NCBI GenBank assembly: GCA_025449935.1
Contig: JANWIJ010000016.1
Span: 1 to 45,401 of the forward strand
Length of the DNA stretch: 45,401 nt
Direction of reading: 5' to 3'
Source: Chitinophagaceae bacterium
GTDB lineage: Bacteria > Bacteroidota > Bacteroidia > Chitinophagales > Chitinophagaceae
Shown here: positions 33,796-41,950 of the stretch, one piece after another
Layout: each line of letters starts with the position of its first letter
Position numbering within the stretch: the stretch's first letter is position 1
Made by a program: the position numbers and the translations under genes
The notes under the pieces: model-generated
Databases searched by the model: none
Told to the model about the DNA's origin: nothing
What the model saw: the letters and a program-made list of their open reading frames with translations, nothing else

Positions 33796-35400
33796 GTGTC
33801 CATGGACAATACTATGAAATATCACAACGAAATAGCAAGACGGAAGACATTCGCCATCATCTCTCACCCGGATGCAGGAAAAACGACACTGACGGAAAAA
33901 TTCCTGCTCTTTGGAGGGGCCATCCAGGTCGCCGGCGCGGTGAAAAGTAATAAGATTAAGAAACATGCCACCTCCGACTTTATGGAGATCGAACGGCAAC
34001 GGGGCATCTCCGTGGCCACGTCGGTCATGAGTTTTGAATACAATAAGGTACTCATCAACCTGCTGGATACACCCGGTCACAAGGATTTCGCCGAAGATAC
34101 CTACCGTACCCTCACGGCGGTGGATAGTGTGATCCTGGTGATTGACAGTGTGAACGGGGTGGAGGCGCAGACCAAAAGGCTCATGGAAGTCTGCCGAATG
34201 CGGGATACCCCTGTGATCGTTTTTATCAACAAAATGGACCGTGACGGCAAGAACCGTTTCGACCTCCTGGAAGAAATAGAAAAAGAATTATCCATCAGTC
34301 TTCACCCGATGACATGGCCGATCAACAGCGGTAAAGAGTTCAAGGGCGTTTACAACCTGCATGATAAAAACTTATTACTGTTCACGGCAGGTACCAAAGC
34401 TGCTGATGAAAACGTAGTGAAAGTCGCCGACCTGGAAGATATCGTGCTGAATGAGAAACTGGGAGAGAAGGATGCCGACCAGCTGCGGGAAGATGTGGAG
34501 CTGGTGGATGGCGTGCATGGTGAACTGAAGTTGAACGATTATTTAAACGGCAGCGTGGCGCCTGTTTTCTTTGGGAGTGCCATCAACAATTTCGGTGTAA
34601 AAGAAATGCTGGATACATTTATCCGCATTGCACCCACGCCCCGCAGCCGCGAGACCACCGTTCGCCCGGTTAATGTGGAGGAAGATAAAATGAGCGGTTT
34701 TGTTTTTAAGATCCATGCTAACCTGGATCCCAAGCACCGGGACCGGATTGCTTTTTTCCGGGTTTGCTCGGGTAAATTTGAACGCAACAAATATTTTCAT
34801 CATGTCCGTCTCGACAAAGATGTGCGTTTCAGCAATCCTTACTCTTTTATGGCCCGCGATAAGAGCATTATCGAAGATGCTTATGCCGGTGATGTGGTGG
34901 GTTTGTTTGATACGGGCAATTTCAAGATCGGGGATACCTTAACTGAAGGCGAAAATTTTTTCTTTACGGGTATTCCTTCTTTCTCCCCGGAGATATTCAA
35001 GGAAGTAGTAAACAAGGACCCGATGAAGACCAAGCAGCTGGAAAAAGGCTTGCTCCAGTTAACCGATGAAGGCGTGGCACAGCTGTTCACCCAGTTTGGC
35101 GGGAATAAAAAGATCATCGGCTGCGTGGGAGAACTGCAATTTGAAGTGATCCAGTACCGGCTGCTTCACGAATACGGTGCTTCCGTGGTATTTAATAACC
35201 TGCCATTTTATAAAGCCTGCTGGCTGACCAGTAAGGACGATAAGAAATTACTCGAATTTTCCAGGTTTAAACAAGCCAACATTGCAGAAGATAAAGATGG
35301 ACATATGGTCTACCTGGCGCAGAGCGAATGGTTTTTGAATACGGAGCGGACGAATAATCCAGAAATTGAGTTTCATTTTACCAGCGAAATACATAAGTAA
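33796..35400 (+). CDS. prfC: Peptide chain release factor 3
   Basis: RF3 is the translational GTPase that removes RF1/RF2 from the ribosome after termination. The G domain shows G1 HPDAGKTT at 24-31, G2 [10 protein letters not shown]3 DTPGHKDF near 95 and G4 NKMD near 149. Domain II (about 285-390) includes [11 protein letters not shown] and [23 protein letters not shown]. The RF3-specific C-terminal domain ends near 530 with [12 protein letters not shown]. The length of 534 aa is normal. Start codons at 33796, 33802 and 33814 are all in frame and cannot be separated; the last ([10 protein letters not shown]) is close to the family start. A heptamer repeat follows the stop directly. Confidence 0.96.
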   Translation: MSMDNTMKYHNEIARRKTFAIISHPDAGKTTLTEKFLLFGGAIQVAGAVKSNKIKKHATSDFMEIERQRGISVATSVMSFEYNKVLINLLDTPGHKDFAEDTYRTLTAVDSVILVIDSVNGVEAQTKRLMEVCRMRDTPVIVFINKMDRDGKNRFDLLEEIEKELSISLHPMTWPINSGKEFKGVYNLHDKNLLLFTAGTKAADENVVKVADLEDIVLNEKLGEKDADQLREDVELVDGVHGELKLNDYLNGSVAPVFFGSAINNFGVKEMLDTFIRIAPTPRSRETTVRPVNVEEDKMSGFVFKIHANLDPKHRDRIAFFRVCSGKFERNKYFHHVRLDKDVRFSNPYSFMARDKSIIEDAYAGDVVGLFDTGNFKIGDTLTEGENFFFTGIPSFSPEIFKEVVNKDPMKTKQLEKGLLQLTDEGVAQLFTQFGGNKKIIGCVGELQFEVIQYRLLHEYGASVVFNNLPFYKACWLTSKDDKKLLEFSRFKQANIAEDKDGHMVYLAQSEWFLNTERTNNPEIEFHFTSEIHK

Positions 35401-35449
35401 GTTGCAAGTTTAAAGTTTAAGGTTTAAGGTTTAAGGTTGAAAGTTGTAG
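35401..35449. repeat. Seven tandem GTTTAAG-type heptamers
   Basis: Units are GTTGCAA, GTTTAAA, GTTTAAG (three times), GTTGAAA and GTTGTAG, without a break. They start at the base after the prfC stop codon. The middle units are identical and the outer ones are degenerate, as in an ageing tandem array. Confidence 0.88.
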
Positions 35450-35519
35450 GAGCCGGATTGAGTAATTTTATGCTCCTGGTCAAAACCTATATCTTACAAG
35501 CTAATACACTGAACTTCTA

Positions 35520-36029
35520 ATGGGACTCATTTTCGAAACAGCCAGGCTGACTGTCCGCCAGTATACGGAGGCCGATAAGGATAATTTTTTCCTTTTAAGC
35601 GGCAACGAAGACGTGATGCGTTATATACGGCCGGTGAATACAAAGGAAGAAAGTGATAAGTTTTTGCTGGAGAATATTGCCAGCTATCGAACCAATCCTC
35701 ACCGTGGACGCTGGGCAGTGGAAGAAAAAGATTCAGACCGCTTTGTCGGGTCCTTTGCGATCATACCGGTTCCTTCACAACCAGAAAAAATACAGCTGGG
35801 TTATTCTTTGTTGCCGGCGAACTGGGGAATGGGCTACGCATCCGAACTGACCCGGGCCGGGCTGCAATATTTTTTTGCGACCGATACATTACCAGAAATT
35901 TATGGGATCACTGAAACGCCCAACCTGGCTTCCCAAAAAGTATTACTCAAGGCGGGTTTTCAACTCGAAAACAGCATGATGGAAGAAGAAAAAGAGCTGT
36001 TACTTTTTATTGCCAGGAAGCAATCATAA
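35520..36029 (+). CDS. GNAT family N-acetyltransferase (RimJ/RimL type)
   Basis: This 169-residue acetyl-CoA-dependent acyltransferase has the Acetyltransf_3 start FETARLTVRQYTEADKDNFFLLSGNEDVMRYI. Strand 4 is RFVGSFAIIPV. The acetyl-CoA loop region is LGYSLLPANWGMGYASELTRAGLQYFF (Q/R-x-x-G-x-G/A variant WGMGYA). The end is LASQKVLLKAGFQLENSM. The substrate may be a protein N-terminus or an amino compound; it is not predictable. Its last 6 bases overlap the end of purB, tail to tail. Confidence 0.9.
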   Translation: MGLIFETARLTVRQYTEADKDNFFLLSGNEDVMRYIRPVNTKEESDKFLLENIASYRTNPHRGRWAVEEKDSDRFVGSFAIIPVPSQPEKIQLGYSLLPANWGMGYASELTRAGLQYFFATDTLPEIYGITETPNLASQKVLLKAGFQLENSMMEEEKELLLFIARKQS

Positions 36030-37373
36030 TTTTTCAAAAGCGCTGATACCCGTGTAATTATGCGGAGTTATTTTTCGCAGTTCTTTTTTGATTGATTCGG
36101 TAATTTTTAGTCCATCTATAAAACTGTGTATTGCTTTTTTGTCGATCTGCCGTTTACCCCTTGTCAGGTCCTTCAACGCCTCATAGGGATTCGGAAATTT
36201 TTCTCTCCTTAATACAGTCTGGATGGCTTCCGCCACCACAACCCAGTTATTTTCAAGGTCTTCGTAAATCTTCTCGTCATTCACGATCAGTTTACTCAAT
36301 CCTTTTTCAATGGAACGGAAAGCGATCAGGGTGTGGGCAAAGGGAACGCCGATATTGCGGAGCACGGTTGAATCTGTAAGGTCTCTTTGTAACCTTGATA
36401 CCGGGAGTTTGGAAGAAAGATGCTCAAAGAGAGCATTCGCCAGGCCCAGGTTGCCTTCCGCATTTTCAAAATCGATCGGGTTTACTTTATGCGGCATGGC
36501 GGAAGATCCTATTTCACCTTTTTTTGTTTTTTGTCTGAAATATTCCAGCGATACATAACTCCAAAGATCCCGGCAAAGATCAACGAGGATATTATTGATC
36601 CGCTTCATGCAATCAAAATGGGCGGAGAGGTTATCATAGTGTTCGATCTGCGTCGTGAACTGCTGCCGGTTGAGTCCTATCTTTTGTAAAAATTCGTTGG
36701 CAAACTTTTTCCAGTCCGTTTTGGGAAATGCGATATGATGCGCATTGAAATTCCCGGTTGCCCCGCCAAATTTTCCACTAAAGGGAATACCGATGAATTG
36801 CTCGATCTGGTTTTCTATTCTTTCCACGAAGACCATGATCTCCTTACCGAGTTTTGTCGGGCTGGCAGGTTGCCCGTGTGTATGTGCCAGCAGGGGAATG
36901 TCTTTCCATTCAACGGCCAGCAGTTTCAGTTCTGTATTCAGGTTCAGCAATCCGGGTAAATATTCATACTCGATCGCGTGTTTCCAGGAAAGAGGTACGG
37001 CGGTATTGTTAATGTCCTGCGAGGTAAGCCCGAAATGCACCCATTCCTTTATTTCTTTAACCCCGGATTTTTCAAGTTCATTTTTCAGGAAATATTCAAC
37101 AGCTTTTACATCGTGGTTAGTTGTGTACTCGATTTGCTTTATTTCCTGCGCATCTTCGGGGCCAAAATCCTCTGACAGTTTTTGCAGGTGCTTTATCGCT
37201 TTATTAGTGAGCTTGAAAAATTTCTTTTGTTCCAGGAAGAGCAGGTATTCAATTTCCACCTGCACCCTGTATTTAATCAATGCATATTCAGAAAAATATT
37301 CATCCAGGTGTTGTACCTGCTTGCGATAGCGGCCATCCACTGGCGAAATAGCAGTAAGGGAAGTCAGTTCCAT
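36024..37373 (-). CDS. purB: Adenylosuccinate lyase
   Basis: This enzyme splits SAICAR and adenylosuccinate in purine synthesis (steps 8 and 12). The 449-residue protein starts ELTSLTAISPVDGRYRKQV, typical of the long E. coli-like PurB. It shows the catalytic-His segment LAHTHGQPASPTKLGKE near 160 and the fumarase/aspartase signature GSSAMPHKVNPIDFEN near 290, which holds the mobile serine loop. The start at 37373 gives the canonical N-terminus. It is divergent from mqnA with a short shared promoter region of about 80 bases. Confidence 0.96.
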   Translation of the reverse strand: MELTSLTAISPVDGRYRKQVQHLDEYFSEYALIKYRVQVEIEYLLFLEQKKFFKLTNKAIKHLQKLSEDFGPEDAQEIKQIEYTTNHDVKAVEYFLKNELEKSGVKEIKEWVHFGLTSQDINNTAVPLSWKHAIEYEYLPGLLNLNTELKLLAVEWKDIPLLAHTHGQPASPTKLGKEIMVFVERIENQIEQFIGIPFSGKFGGATGNFNAHHIAFPKTDWKKFANEFLQKIGLNRQQFTTQIEHYDNLSAHFDCMKRINNILVDLCRDLWSYVSLEYFRQKTKKGEIGSSAMPHKVNPIDFENAEGNLGLANALFEHLSSKLPVSRLQRDLTDSTVLRNIGVPFAHTLIAFRSIEKGLSKLIVNDEKIYEDLENNWVVVAEAIQTVLRREKFPNPYEALKDLTRGKRQIDKKAIHSFIDGLKITESIKKELRKITPHNYTGISAFEKL

Positions 37374-37415
37374 AATTTTGAAGATGCTGTTTCGGTATTA
37401 TCAGGGCGTACAGCC

Positions 37416-37434
37416 TATTTTTGCAGCAAAGATA
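37416..37434. promoter_or_regulatory. Back-to-back -7 elements for mqnA (+) and purB (-)
   Basis: TATTTTTG (37416-37423) reads toward mqnA and TATCTTTG (37434-37427 on the minus strand) toward purB. They are separated by three bases. For the + element a TTTC at 37390-37393 lies 22 bases upstream, near the expected -33 distance; no -33 box is clear for the - element. Confidence 0.5.
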
Positions 37435-37453
37435 AAGAACACAAACTGTTGCA

Positions 37454-38230
37454 ATGGAAGATAAAAACACCCCTCTGGGGGTTGGGGGTAAGAAAATCCG
37501 GGTCGGTATCGTGAATTACCTGAATACAGAGCCACTTCTTTATGGGCTGTTACGATCACCGGTTAAAGAGAAAATTGACCTGGTAGCTGCATATCCCTCC
37601 AGGTTGTCCGACATGCTGATCAATGATGAGATTGATATTGGATTGATCCCTGTAGCCACCATCCCCGAACTTCCATCTTATCATGTTTTGGGAGATTACT
37701 GCATTGGAACCGAAGGTGAAATTGCGTCGGTGGCGCTGTTCAGCGAAGTGCCGATGGCGGAGATAAAGAAAGTATACCTTGATTACCAGAGCCGCAGTTC
37801 GGTAGCCCTGCTCAAATACCTGATGCGGGAAAGCTGGGATATCAACCCCGAGATCATCATTGCCAAAAACGAGAGTTACCGCGATGAAATAAAAGGAACC
37901 ACGGCAGGCCTCGTCATCGGGGACAGGGCTTTTGAGCAACGAAAAATATCGACATTCATCTACGATCTCGGCTCCGAATGGCGCTCCATTACCGGGCTTC
38001 CATTTGTTTTTGCCGCCTGGATCAGTACGCGGGAAATACCAGGGGATTTTATCCGGGAATTTAATGCCGCCAACGCTGCAGGCTTGAGCCATATTGATGA
38101 AATTGTAGCCGCCAGGCCTTTTACCCTTTATGATTTGAAAAAATATTACACGATGCACCTTAGTTATGTGCTTGATGAAAGGAAGAAAAAGGGAATGGCC
38201 TATTTTTTACAGGTCATCACGGAAAAATGA
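37454..38230 (+). CDS. mqnA: Chorismate dehydratase MqnA (futalosine pathway of menaquinone synthesis)
   Basis: MqnA converts chorismate to 3-(1-carboxyvinyloxy)benzoate, the first step of the futalosine route to menaquinone. The 258-residue protein has the periplasmic-binding-protein-like fold with the family start IRVGIVNYLNTEPLLYGL. LPSRLSDMLINDEIDIGLIPVATIPEL is close to the family pattern (YPSRLSDML here), and CIGTEGEIASVALFS, YLDYQSRSSVALLKYLM and VIGDRAFEQ follow. The first 14 residues (EDKNTPLGVGGKK) are not typical and come from a G-rich repeat-like stretch. Related genes mqnB-D are not in the window. Confidence 0.9.
   Translation: MEDKNTPLGVGGKKIRVGIVNYLNTEPLLYGLLRSPVKEKIDLVAAYPSRLSDMLINDEIDIGLIPVATIPELPSYHVLGDYCIGTEGEIASVALFSEVPMAEIKKVYLDYQSRSSVALLKYLMRESWDINPEIIIAKNESYRDEIKGTTAGLVIGDRAFEQRKISTFIYDLGSEWRSITGLPFVFAAWISTREIPGDFIREFNAANAAGLSHIDEIVAARPFTLYDLKKYYTMHLSYVLDERKKKGMAYFLQVITEK
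37470..37488. repeat. G/C-block repeat-like stretch at the mqnA N-terminus
   Basis: CCCCTCTGGGGGTTGGGGG. It is self-complementary in part (CCCC...GGGG) and encodes PLGVGG just after the start codon. It resembles short C/G-block repeats I recall in Bacteroidota intergenic DNA, though not verified. Confidence 0.4.
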
Positions 38231-38287
38231 TTACGGGAAGGGCAGAACCGGGCCGGTTTTTTCCGCCCCGGGGGAGGCTAAATAATC

Positions 38288-38295
38288 TAAATTTG
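38288..38295 (+). promoter_or_regulatory. Probable -7 element (TAAATTTG) of the polysaccharide operon
   Basis: It matches TAnnTTTG and lies 27 bases ahead of the rfbF start, a reasonable leader length. A T-run at 38257-38262 is the only -33 candidate. This is the only promoter-like site I see before the long run of overlapping genes. Confidence 0.4.
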
Positions 38296-38321
38296 CGCCT
38301 TAGTATCAATAATTCAGCAGC

Positions 38322-39098
38322 ATGAAAGTAGTCATATTCGCCGGGGGTCTTGGTACCCGTATATCCGAAGAAACAGATGCCCGCCCCAAACCCATGGTGG
38401 AGATAGGGGGCAAACCGATTCTCTGGCATATTATGAAAATATACAGCCAGTACGGGTTTAATGATTTTATTATCTGCCTGGGTTATAAAGGATATATTAT
38501 TAAGGAATACTTCATGCATTATTTTTTGCACAATTCCGATATCACGATTGAGTTGGGCAATAACAAGGTGGAGATTCACGGCACCAATACCGAATCGTTT
38601 AAAGTAACACTTATAGAAACAGGACTGAACACCAAAACAGCCGGAAGATTAAAACTGGTGAAAAAGTATGTCGGCAATGAAGATTTTATGCTGACCTACG
38701 GGGATGGGGTTTGTGATTTGAATATGAAAACTCTTCTCCAGTTTCACAAACAGCATAACAAGATCGCGACGGTTACTGCCGTCCAGATGGATGCCCGGTT
38801 TGGAGGAATGGACCTTGGCAATAACGGTCAGGTTATTTCCTTCAAAGAAAAAGCAAAGGATGAGAGTAAATGGATCAATGGCGGTTTCTTTATCTTAAAG
38901 CCTGAAGTATTTAATTACCTGGAGGGGGATATGCAGGACATGATGTGGGAAGATGAACCACTCGAACGACTTTCCCTGGATGGTCAGCTGGTGGCTTACC
39001 AGCATAAAGGATTCTGGAAATGCATGGATGCACTGCGCGATAAACTTGAATTAGAATCTTTGTGGCAAACTAACCAGGCAAAATGGAAGATCTGGTGA
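38322..39098 (+). CDS. rfbF: Glucose-1-phosphate cytidylyltransferase
   Basis: It makes CDP-glucose from glucose-1-phosphate and CTP. The length (258 aa) matches the family. The nucleotidyltransferase signature GGLGTRISEETDARPKPMVEIG is at about 8-29, where RfbF carries the TRISEET variant instead of TRL. GKPILWHIMKIYSQYG, YGDGVCDLNMKTLLQFH near 130 (metal-binding Asp) and WINGGFFILKPEVFNYL near 187 follow. It is the first gene of the sugar operon. Its TGA overlaps the ATG of rfbG in a TGATG. Confidence 0.96.
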   Translation: MKVVIFAGGLGTRISEETDARPKPMVEIGGKPILWHIMKIYSQYGFNDFIICLGYKGYIIKEYFMHYFLHNSDITIELGNNKVEIHGTNTESFKVTLIETGLNTKTAGRLKLVKKYVGNEDFMLTYGDGVCDLNMKTLLQFHKQHNKIATVTAVQMDARFGGMDLGNNGQVISFKEKAKDESKWINGGFFILKPEVFNYLEGDMQDMMWEDEPLERLSLDGQLVAYQHKGFWKCMDALRDKLELESLWQTNQAKWKIW

Positions 39099-40168
39099 TG
39101 CAGCAGCAATTACTTTCATACTATAAAGGAAAAAAAGTCTTTGTAACCGGCCATACCGGTTTTAAAGGGGCATGGCTTATGGCCTGTTTGCACCTGGCAG
39201 GTGCCAGGGTTAAAGGGTATGCATTGCCCCCTGAATACCAGGATGGTTTGTATGATGTATTAAAGCCACTGAATATCGCCGAATCTGTGATGGGGGACAT
39301 ACGGAACAAGGAAAGGCTGGCAAAAGAGATCAACTCGTTTCAACCCGACTTTATTTTTCACCTGGCCGCGCAGCCACTCGTCAGGAGATCTTACGAAATA
39401 CCTGCCGAAACCTTTGAAGTGAATGTAGTAGGAACCGCCAATATCCTTGAAGTGGTTAATAAACTTCCGTCCAGGTGCACGGTGATCGTTGTCACCACCG
39501 ATAAAGTATATGAAAACCGGGAAGTGGATATTTTATACAGGGAGGATGATGTGTTGGGCGGGTATGATCCTTATTCGGCAAGCAAAGCCTGTACTGAAAT
39601 CCTGGTAAGTTCTTTCCGGAACTCATTTTTTAATACCGGCAGGTATAACCATCATCTAAAAGCCGTTACGAGTGCAAGAGCGGGCAATGTGATCGGGGGT
39701 GGTGACAGGAATAAGGACCGGATTATACCGGACATTATCCGATCCTTACAAGCTCAGCAAAATATTGAAGTGCGTAATCCCAATGCGGTAAGACCCTGGC
39801 AGCATGTACTCGAACCATTATCGGGTTACCTGGAATTAGGCAGGCGGCTTGATACCGACCCGGTGAAATATTCGAGGGCTTATAATTTTGGACCTTTACC
39901 CGGTGACCATTTAGCGGTGCGTGAACTTGTTGACCAGGCCATTGCCGCCTGGGGCTCCGGTAAGTGGACAGACGTTTCTGACCAATCCCAGCCACATGAA
40001 GCAGGTTTATTAAAACTGGATATTAGCCGGGCGCGGCAGGAATTGAACTGGGTGCCGAAATTATCGGCTAAAGAAGCCATTGAATGGACCATCGGGTGGT
40101 TTAAGGTTCCAAAAGAGGGGCTTGCGGATTTTACATTCAGGCAAATCAACAACTATTTTGCTTTATGA
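39098..40168 (+). CDS. rfbG: CDP-glucose 4,6-dehydratase
   Basis: This NAD-dependent SDR converts CDP-glucose to CDP-4-keto-6-deoxyglucose. The N-terminus has VFVTGHTGFKGAWLMACL (GxxGxxG), then FIFHLAAQPLVRRSYEIP. The catalytic region is TTDKVYENRE and the YxxxK pair is in YDPYSASKACTE. DRIIPDIIRSL and VRPWQHVLEPLSGYL finish the family pattern. I choose the ATG at 39098 (356 aa), which overlaps the rfbF stop by one base and suggests coupled translation. An ATG at 39083 in the same frame is an alternative. Confidence 0.95.
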   Translation: MQQQLLSYYKGKKVFVTGHTGFKGAWLMACLHLAGARVKGYALPPEYQDGLYDVLKPLNIAESVMGDIRNKERLAKEINSFQPDFIFHLAAQPLVRRSYEIPAETFEVNVVGTANILEVVNKLPSRCTVIVVTTDKVYENREVDILYREDDVLGGYDPYSASKACTEILVSSFRNSFFNTGRYNHHLKAVTSARAGNVIGGGDRNKDRIIPDIIRSLQAQQNIEVRNPNAVRPWQHVLEPLSGYLELGRRLDTDPVKYSRAYNFGPLPGDHLAVRELVDQAIAAWGSGKWTDVSDQSQPHEAGLLKLDISRARQELNWVPKLSAKEAIEWTIGWFKVPKEGLADFTFRQINNYFAL

Positions 40169-40710
40169 TTTTCACAACGACGAAACTGGCAGGTAGTTAT
40201 ATCATCGGGCTGGAACCTTTTACAGATGAGCGGGGATGGTTTGCCCGGTATTATTGTAAGGATGAGTTTAAACAAATAGGTCATACGGCCGAATGGGTAC
40301 AGATGAACCATTCTGTAACCCGGGAAAAAGGAAGCCTAAGAGGAATGCATTTCCAGCTGCACCCGCATAAGGAAATCAAAATGGTAAGATGTATCGCGGG
40401 AATAGTGTTTGATGTTATTGTTGATCTCCGAAAAGGTTCAGAGACTTTCCTGCAATGGTTTGCTGCAGAGATTTCGGCAGAAAATAAAAAGATGATGTAC
40501 ATACCGGCGGGATTTGCCCACGGTTTCCAGTGTTTGTCTGACGATTGTGAATTACTGTATCACCACTCTGAATATTACAGGCCGGGAGCCGAATCCGGGA
40601 TCCGGTTTAATGACCCAATGATCTCCATCGCGTGGCCCCTCCCGGTTTCAGTGTTGTCTGAAAGAGATAATAACCATCCATATCTTGACGAAAATTTTAA
40701 AGGAACCTGA
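40165..40710 (+). CDS. dTDP-4-dehydrorhamnose 3,5-epimerase family protein
   Basis: This is an RmlC-like cupin of 181 aa. It starts TTKLAGSYIIGLEPFTDERGWFARYYC and contains SLRGMHFQLHPHKEIKMVRCIAG, whose His is the catalytic base. DVIVDLRKGSETFLQW carries the partner Asp, and PAGFAHGFQCLSDDCELLYHHSEYY carries the Tyr region. Placed after rfbF/rfbG, its substrate is more likely a CDP-4-keto-6-deoxyhexose than the dTDP sugar of RmlC. It would set the stereochemistry at C3 and/or C5. It overlaps rfbG by four bases (ATGA). Confidence 0.9.
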   Translation: MIFTTTKLAGSYIIGLEPFTDERGWFARYYCKDEFKQIGHTAEWVQMNHSVTREKGSLRGMHFQLHPHKEIKMVRCIAGIVFDVIVDLRKGSETFLQWFAAEISAENKKMMYIPAGFAHGFQCLSDDCELLYHHSEYYRPGAESGIRFNDPMISIAWPLPVSVLSERDNNHPYLDENFKGT

Positions 40711-40713
40711 TTT

Positions 40714-41943
40714 ATGCAATGCCGTTTTTGTAATACTGAACTCGAGCATATATTTATTGACCTGGTGAATTCCCCGGCCTCCAATTCATTTCTTAGCCCG
40801 GAGCAATTGAATGAGCCGGAAGTTTTCTACCCGCTGAAAGTGTATACCTGCCACCAGTGTTTTTTGGTGCAGGTGGATGAGTGTAAAAAATCAGACGCGA
40901 TATTCAACAGCGACTATGCTTATTTCTCTTCCTATTCGTCCAGCTGGCTGCAGCACGCAAAAAAATACACCGGTATGATGATTGAACGTTTTGGGTTCAA
41001 TGAACAGTCGCAGGTGATCGAGATAGCTTCCAACGATGGTTACCTGTTGCAGTATTTCAAAGAAAAAAATATCCCGGTCATGGGTATTGAACCAACAGCC
41101 AATACGGCCGAGGTGGCGATAGGAAAGGGTATCAAAACCATCGTTGAATTTTTTGGAACTGAACTGGCAGACAGGTTATCAGGTCACTGGGAAGTTAAAG
41201 CCGACCTGCTCCTGGGTAATAATGTACTGGCGCATGTTCCGGATATTGTTGATTTTGTCGCAGGCATGAAGATCATCCTGGCTGACACCGGTGTTATCAC
41301 CATGGAGTTTCCTCACCTGGTACAGCTGATTGACAATAACCAGTTCGATACCATCTACCACGAACATTTTTCGTACCTGTCTTTTACAACCGTTAAAAAG
41401 ATATTTGAATCGCAGGATCTTGTACTATTCGATGTCGACGAGATTTCCACGCATGGAGGTTCTCTCCGGATTTATGCAAAACATAAAGATGATTTGTCAA
41501 AGGAAGTATCGGCCAGTGTTGAAATCTTATTGAAAAAGGAACAGGCAAAGGGAATTTCCGACCTGCGCTATTATGAAAATTTCCAGCAAAAAGCATTGGA
41601 GGTCAAACTTGATCTTATTTCTTTTTTAACGGCACAGAAAAAGGAGGGGAAAAGAGTGGCGGCATACGGGGCAGCTGCCAAGGGAAATACATTGCTCAAT
41701 TACTGCGGGATAAAAAATGACCTGGTGGAATACGTGGTGGATGCCAACCCGCACAAACAGGATAAATATTTGCCGGCCAGCCATATCCCGGTTGTCCGGG
41801 AAGAGACCCTGAAAACCGGCAAGCCTGACTATGTCATCATTCTGCCGTGGAACCTGAAAGATGAAGTGATGGGGCAGCTGGCTTATATCCGGGATTGGGG
41901 TGGTCGTTTTGTAGTGCCGGTTCCCAAATTAGAATTGATATAA
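40714..41943 (+). CDS. Nucleotide-sugar C-methyltransferase (TylC3/TcaB9 type)
   Basis: The 409-residue protein has three parts. The N-terminal zinc finger uses C3, C6 and the CHQC pair near 47-50. A class I SAM domain shows VIEIASNDGYLLQYFKE near 93 and MGIEPTANTAEVA. A C-terminal Rossmann-like domain starts near 300 (RVAAYGAAAKGNTLLNYCG). The YHEHFSYLS segment near 210 corresponds to the Y-H-E-H active-site motif of TcaB9, which methylates C3 of a 4-keto sugar. It therefore probably adds a methyl branch to the CDP-4-keto-6-deoxy sugar made upstream. It follows the epimerase by three bases. Confidence 0.9.
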   Translation: MQCRFCNTELEHIFIDLVNSPASNSFLSPEQLNEPEVFYPLKVYTCHQCFLVQVDECKKSDAIFNSDYAYFSSYSSSWLQHAKKYTGMMIERFGFNEQSQVIEIASNDGYLLQYFKEKNIPVMGIEPTANTAEVAIGKGIKTIVEFFGTELADRLSGHWEVKADLLLGNNVLAHVPDIVDFVAGMKIILADTGVITMEFPHLVQLIDNNQFDTIYHEHFSYLSFTTVKKIFESQDLVLFDVDEISTHGGSLRIYAKHKDDLSKEVSASVEILLKKEQAKGISDLRYYENFQQKALEVKLDLISFLTAQKKEGKRVAAYGAAAKGNTLLNYCGIKNDLVEYVVDANPHKQDKYLPASHIPVVREETLKTGKPDYVIILPWNLKDEVMGQLAYIRDWGGRFVVPVPKLELI

Positions 41944-41950
41944 TCTTTGT

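Noticed and set aside
38243-38265. Possible terminator after mqnA (AACCGG/CCGGTT followed by T)
   Set aside because: The palindrome leaves a loop of only one base, so a proper hairpin cannot form; left out as unsupported.
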